A program made the position numbers and the translations under genes. A stretch of DNA of 26,077 nt from an uncultured Azospirillum sp. (lineage in GTDB: Bacteria > Pseudomonadota > Alphaproteobacteria > Azospirillales > Azospirillaceae). The notes under the pieces are model-generated. The model saw only the letters and a program-made list of their open reading frames with translations. It was not told the origin of the DNA and ran no database searches. The stretch lies in NCBI RefSeq assembly GCF_946480385.1, contig NZ_CAMLJP010000092.1:1-26077 (forward strand), given 5' to 3'. Positions 21,861-26,077 of this stretch are shown one piece after another. Each line of letters begins with the position of its first letter. Position 1 is the first letter of the stretch.

Positions 21861-24170
21861 TCAGCTCCAGAATCGGACGACGCCCTGGGCGCGCAACTGC
21901 TCGGCCATGCGGGCAAGCCGGTCGGCCGAGGTCTTCAGCGCTTGGGCGGAGCAGACGGCGCGCGCCTCCTCCAGCGCCTTCGGCAGGGCGCCGCCGTCGT
22001 CGCCGCGGATTTTCGGCAGTACCTTCGCCAGCACGGCCGCGTCCAGCGCCACCGCCGGATCGGTGCCTGCGAAGGCCCGGCAGAAGGCCAGCACCTCGTC
22101 GCAGGCGCGGTAGCCGAAGTGCCGGCGCGCCTGATGGAGGGCGGCGTAAAGCGCCTCCAGCGCATCGCCGACGCGGCCGACCAGCGCCGGCTCGGCGCCC
22201 TCCTTGGCGAGCGCCCGCTTGCGCCAACCGGGCAGGTCGACGTCCCAGAACTCGAAAGTGAAGGCGCGGTCGAGCACCTTGTCGGAGAAGGGGTGCGTCG
22301 TCTCGTCCATGTTCACCGTGCCGACGATCACCAGATTGCGCGGCCAGGGGATGGTGGTCGGCACATTCTCCACCACGTCGCCGGCGGCGTGGATGGACAG
22401 GCGGGTGGACCGCCCCTCCATCGCCGACAGGAAGGGGGCGAAGTAGTGTTCGACGCGGGCGAGGTTCATCTCGTCCAGGCACAGGAAGAAGGGCTGGTCG
22501 CGCTGGCCGTCAGCGGCCATCAGGAAGCGCAGCGTCTCGGTTTCCTGATAGGCCGGCGGGTTGGCGAGCGGGTTGACGAAGCCCAGCAGCCCCGTCGGGT
22601 CGGTCCAGTCCGGCAGCACGGCGGTTTCCTGATAGTGCCGCTTCACCGGCAGCCCCAGGATGTCGCAGCAGGCCCGCGCATAGGCGCGCGCCAGCGAGGT
22701 CTTGCCGGTGCCGGACAGGCCGGCCAGCAGGACGAAACGCTTGCCCTCCAGCGCGGTCAACGCGGCGTGGAACAGGCGGATCTGATCGTCGGTGAAGACC
22801 AGCGAGCGCAGCTCCGGATCCTCGGCGAAGCGGGCCAGGATGGCGTCGATGGCGGGCAGGGCAGGTGCCGGTACGTTCTCCTCGACTGAAGCGGGAGAGA
22901 GGTCGTCCGGTTCGGCGTCTGCAGAGGAGGAGTCCCGCATGGCCGCGCGCGCCGCATCGTCCTCCGGCAGGCCGCTGGCCCAGTATTCGCCGTCCTCGGT
23001 CAGTTGAAGAACGCCATTGTCGGACATGACGAGATCGAGGGCGTCGGCCCATTGGATCAGCATGCTCGGCATCTGGTTGGTGGTCCAGTTGGGCCTGCAG
23101 CGGCGCAACACCTTCATCACCTCGGCCTTGGACAACGGCCTGTTGGCGTGGCGCAGCTCATCGAGCAAGATGGCGAAGCCGAAGATGTTGCGGAGGAAGA
23201 CCTTGGCCAGGATGTTGGAAGGCTTCTGCCCTTCCAGCAGGGCCAGCCCGCCTTCGGTCGGCCGGTAGGTGCCGCTCGATACCGTCAGCAGCCCCAGCGT
23301 TACCGCCTGCGAAAGAACCTGCGTCCGGGAGTTGGCGTTAAGCTGCGGCGCCTCGGTGGCGATGGCGGCCAGCAGTTCCTCGCGTCCGGCTCCCGCCTCC
23401 GCCGCCCTGACAATGGCGAGCAGCAGAAACAAGTTGTCAGAGACGGTGAACATGCCCTTGCGCTGTTGGGCGGGCGGCAGCAGGACGACGTACGGCCGGT
23501 CGGTGGCGGTGCGCTCCGGTGGCAAGGGCAGCGAGGCGAGCGGCGCCTCGGGCAATTCCACCTCTTCCATGGGCTCGATCACCCGTTCCCACAGATACCA
23601 GGCGAACATACTGTGGCGGATGTCGGTCGCCAGATCGGTGCCCTCTCCGATTTCGCGGCGGAGTTCATCCCGGATCATGACGTGGTTGCCGATCAGGCCC
23701 AGGCCCCGCTGGACCGGCATCATCAGATAGCGGCGCAACGCCTGAATGCGCCGGTCGTCCAGCAGGCACAGAACATCGTGGGGGAACAGGACCGCGAAAA
23801 TGCGTACCAGCCGCGCCGATGGGCGCCGGACATTGTGCTTCGGGTGGACCAGCCGCATGATCCGCTCGAACGCAAGGTCGAGCTGTTTTGCCCGCTGATC
23901 CGCAGTGATCGGCAGGTCGAGATTCTTCACTTCCCACAACGCATCAATCACGGTGGAATCAGAAGCGGCGCTGGACACATTCACCGAGCGGCCGAGGCCG
24001 ATGTTGGCCACCTCGTCCATGTCCCACAGGCGCATCTGGAAACGGGGGTGCTTCCATTCCGCTTCCGGCAGGGTGCGCACATCCTCCACGGCGCGGTGGT
24101 AATTCGCGTGCCAATCCTCGCTGAAGGTCGCCGGAAACCCGGTCTCATAAAGCTTCTTCAGATCGTCCAC
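21861..24170 (-). CDS. McrB-like AAA+ NTPase of a type IV restriction/defence module
   Basis: A 769-residue protein. The C-terminal half is a McrB-type AAA+ motor: Walker A G-L-S-G-T-G-K-T-S (484-492), Walker B F-F-L-C-L-D-E-M-N (561-569), sensor/signature V-G-T-V-N-M-D-E-T-T (616-625) and a Lys-x2-Asp-Arg arginine-finger segment K-V-L-D-R-A-F (631-637). The N-terminal 460 residues are unlike E. coli McrB. A segment at about 75-90 (D-A-L-W-E-V-K-N-L-D) recalls a nuclease-like or specificity fold, and 240-400 looks like paired winged helices; neither can be named with certainty. It starts at GTG 24170 after a weak GGGAGAG, and is followed by the nuclease gene. Such pairs cut modified or invading DNA. 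The target modification is not visible. Confidence 0.82.
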   Translation of the reverse strand: MDDLKKLYETGFPATFSEDWHANYHRAVEDVRTLPEAEWKHPRFQMRLWDMDEVANIGLGRSVNVSSAASDSTVIDALWEVKNLDLPITADQRAKQLDLAFERIMRLVHPKHNVRRPSARLVRIFAVLFPHDVLCLLDDRRIQALRRYLMMPVQRGLGLIGNHVMIRDELRREIGEGTDLATDIRHSMFAWYLWERVIEPMEEVELPEAPLASLPLPPERTATDRPYVVLLPPAQQRKGMFTVSDNLFLLLAIVRAAEAGAGREELLAAIATEAPQLNANSRTQVLSQAVTLGLLTVSSGTYRPTEGGLALLEGQKPSNILAKVFLRNIFGFAILLDELRHANRPLSKAEVMKVLRRCRPNWTTNQMPSMLIQWADALDLVMSDNGVLQLTEDGEYWASGLPEDDAARAAMRDSSSADAEPDDLSPASVEENVPAPALPAIDAILARFAEDPELRSLVFTDDQIRLFHAALTALEGKRFVLLAGLSGTGKTSLARAYARACCDILGLPVKRHYQETAVLPDWTDPTGLLGFVNPLANPPAYQETETLRFLMAADGQRDQPFFLCLDEMNLARVEHYFAPFLSAMEGRSTRLSIHAAGDVVENVPTTIPWPRNLVIVGTVNMDETTHPFSDKVLDRAFTFEFWDVDLPGWRKRALAKEGAEPALVGRVGDALEALYAALHQARRHFGYRACDEVLAFCRAFAGTDPAVALDAAVLAKVLPKIRGDDGGALPKALEEARAVCSAQALKTSADRLARMAEQLRAQGVVRFWS

Positions 24171-24586
24171 CGCACCGCTCTCCCGTACCGTCTCGCGGCG
24201 CAGAATATTGCACGCCGTGGTGGAACTCCATCACTGATGTGCCTGCAAATTAACAGCGCTATCAAGCGTCGCAGAACACCTCCGCCCTGTGCCAAGCCAG
24301 ACGCGGGCGGCAGCCGGATGCCGGGTTGCGTATGAATGCGTGTGTTTCAGAGCGTCTATAGTCCTTTTTATTAGACAATGATAATTGCATTGCTACCTTC
24401 TGCGCAGGCTTCGGCCACGGCTTCACCCCCTGGGGCGGCCGATAACAATCTGATCGTGTAGACCGCTCCAGCCCGCTGGAACCGGATCGGCACGGCGGGG
24501 ACGGATGACGCGACAAAGAGGCGGGGCGCAGATCGCCGCTGTCCATGCGACGTTGAAACCCCTAGCAGGGCAAAGGTGACCCTCCC
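24171..24586. other. Intergenic region between the defence module and phaZ
   Basis: 416 bp between two divergent genes, with no supported gene. It contains an AT-rich island at about 24340-24395 that holds the palindrome CAATG-N7-CATTG, and presumably the promoters of both genes. I could not assign a clear -35/-10 pair by eye. Confidence 0.4.
24376..24392. promoter_or_regulatory. Palindrome CAATG-ATAATTG-CATTG, weakly Fur-like
   Basis: CAATGATAATTGCATTG has exact 5-bp arms, and its left half AATGATAAT matches the Fur consensus core; the right half does not. It lies about 195 bp upstream of the phaZ start. It may be an operator, but the Fur assignment is weak. Confidence 0.25.
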
Positions 24587-25651
24587 ATGAGCATTTCCAA
24601 GCAAGTCATTGTGAAAACAGCGCTGGCGGCGTTCGTCGTCCTGGCACCGCTTCCCGCGGCTGCGCAAGTCAAGCTGTCGGATCTGAAGCTGAAGATCGAC
24701 CCGGCGCAGACCACGGTGTCGGGCATTTCCTCCGGCGCCTATATGGCCGGTCAATTCCAGGTCGCATATTCGGGGCTGGTCAAGGCGGCGGGCCTCGTCG
24801 CCGGTGGTCCCTATGACTGTGCCGAGGTGTCGGAGGGAGGCATCGCCCCGGCGGTGGTGGCGCTGAAGCGCTGCATGGACGTGGCGATGGGCGCGCCCAA
24901 CGTCGACGCGCTGGTCGCCAACGCCAAGGCGCGCGAGAAGGCCAAGGACATCGATCCGCTGTCCAACATGGCGCAGTCGAAGATCTACCTGTTCAACGGC
25001 GACAACGATGTGACGGTGAAACGCCCGGTCGCCGACGCCACCGAGCAGTTCTACAGGGCGCTGGGGGTGACGGAGGCCAATTTCACCTATGTGAAGCTGC
25101 CGAAGGCCGCGCATGCCTATATCACCGACGGCTATGGCGCCGCCTGCGACTTCATCCCGAAAGAGGATGAGAAGAGCGAATACATCAACAACTGCCAGTA
25201 CGATCAGGCCGGTGCCATCGTCCGCTTCTTCTACGCCGACGCCAAGACGCCGAACGCTCCGGCCGCGGCCCGCCAGCCGCAGCTGTTCAACCAGGCGCCC
25301 TTCGTCGGCGACACCAGCCGCAGCGGCATGGCCAAGACCGGCTACATCTATGTTCCGGAAGCCTGCGAGGGTGGCAAGCAGACTTGCCGCATCCATGTCG
25401 CTTTCCATGGCTGCAAGATGGCATCGAACCTGATCGGCGATCACTTCGCCGTGCATGCCGGCTACAACCGCTGGGCCGACGTCAACAACATTGTCGTGCT
25501 GTATCCGCAGATCGACGGCGCCGCCAAGTTGTCCTCCAACCCCAAGGCCTGCTGGGACTGGTTCGGCTACACCGGCTATGACTTCGCCCGCAAGGGCGGC
25601 TTCCAGATGACCGCCGTCCGCAAGATGATCGGCGCGCTGGCTGGGGAGTGA
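24587..25651 (+). CDS. phaZ: Secreted poly(3-hydroxybutyrate) depolymerase (R. rubrum PhaZ1 type)
   Basis: A 354-residue alpha/beta hydrolase that splits amorphous PHB to short oligomers or 3-hydroxybutyrate. A Sec signal peptide covers residues 1-26 (ending L-P-A-A-A-Q), so it is periplasmic or exported. The lipase box is G-I-S-S-G (46-50, nucleophile Ser48), very near the N-terminus of the mature protein, as in the R. rubrum periplasmic enzyme. Asp139 in F-N-G-D-N-D and His176 in K-A-A-H-A-Y are likely triad members. A-F-H-G-C near residue 275 is a conserved family motif. Even-numbered cysteines may form disulfides, as expected for an exported protein. AAGGTG lies about ten bases before the ATG. 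It is a single-gene unit ended by the terminator at 25667. Confidence 0.88.
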   Translation: MSISKQVIVKTALAAFVVLAPLPAAAQVKLSDLKLKIDPAQTTVSGISSGAYMAGQFQVAYSGLVKAAGLVAGGPYDCAEVSEGGIAPAVVALKRCMDVAMGAPNVDALVANAKAREKAKDIDPLSNMAQSKIYLFNGDNDVTVKRPVADATEQFYRALGVTEANFTYVKLPKAAHAYITDGYGAACDFIPKEDEKSEYINNCQYDQAGAIVRFFYADAKTPNAPAAARQPQLFNQAPFVGDTSRSGMAKTGYIYVPEACEGGKQTCRIHVAFHGCKMASNLIGDHFAVHAGYNRWADVNNIVVLYPQIDGAAKLSSNPKACWDWFGYTGYDFARKGGFQMTAVRKMIGALAGE

Positions 25652-25666
25652 GCACCCGCTTCGCAT

Positions 25667-25705
25667 AAAAAAGTCCCTCTCCAGCGGACTGGAGAGGGGC
25701 TTTTT
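25667..25705. terminator. Bidirectional intrinsic terminator between phaZ and eno
   Basis: CCCTCTCCAG (25675-25684), a CGGA loop and CTGGAGAGGG (25689-25698) form a perfect 10-bp stem. An A6 run (25667-25672) precedes it and a T5 run (25701-25705) follows, so it can end transcripts on both strands: phaZ from the left and eno from the right. Confidence 0.95.
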
Positions 25706-25718
25706 CACATGAGGGCTA

Positions 25719-26077
<359 letters not shown>

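Noticed and set aside
24262..24546. A 94-residue minus-strand frame upstream of phaZ
   Set aside because: No motif, no convincing ribosome-binding site, and it would cover the likely promoter region of the phaZ gene.

Overview
High-GC bacterial DNA with strong GC bias at third codon positions, so long spurious antisense frames abound. Gene content (separate-subunit group 4 hydrogenase similar to CooH of Rhodospirillum rubrum, tungsten aldehyde oxidoreductase, R. rubrum-type secreted PHB depolymerase, IS5-type transposase debris) suggests a Rhodospirillales-like alphaproteobacterium such as Azospirillum. The assignment is inferred from gene character only; no rRNA gene is present.

Region 1 (254-9602, all minus strand; transcription runs from high to low coordinates). 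One operon encodes, in order: a four-cluster ferredoxin subunit, a tungsten aldehyde:ferredoxin oxidoreductase (AOR), a MoaD-like sulfur carrier, two NuoL/NuoN-type ion-pump subunits, and NuoB-, NuoH-, NuoI-, NuoC- and NuoD-like subunits. The NuoD-like protein keeps all four Cys ligands of a [NiFe] site. The simplest reading is a membrane complex that passes electrons from aldehyde oxidation to protons, making H2 and pumping ions: an 'aldehyde hydrogenlyase' analogous to formate hydrogenlyase or the CO-dependent Coo complex. The divergent hypA gene (10174-10515), a nickel-insertion factor, supports a real NiFe site. The 570-bp divergent intergenic region carries two related dyad motifs.

Region 2 (10740-19595). 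An L-fucose-type sugar catabolic locus: fucU (plus strand), then on the minus strand an IclR regulator, a decayed SDR stub, a sugar ABC transporter (ATPase, permease, binding protein), an aldo/keto reductase (L-fucose dehydrogenase-like), an amidohydrolase (fuconolactonase-like) and a UxaA-family dehydratase. A good promoter with a perfect palindrome at its start site lies before the transporter operon. The gene set resembles the Campylobacter jejuni fucose locus, whose aldolase route gives lactaldehyde; this makes lactaldehyde a possible AOR substrate.

Region 3 (19596-24586). An IS5-type transposase remnant, then a two-gene McrBC-like restriction/defence module (AAA+ motor plus DUF2357/PD-(D/E)XK nuclease), both genes starting with GTG.

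Region 4 (24587-26077). A secreted PHB depolymerase (plus strand) and the C-terminus of enolase (minus strand, cut by the window end) converge on a strong bidirectional terminator.
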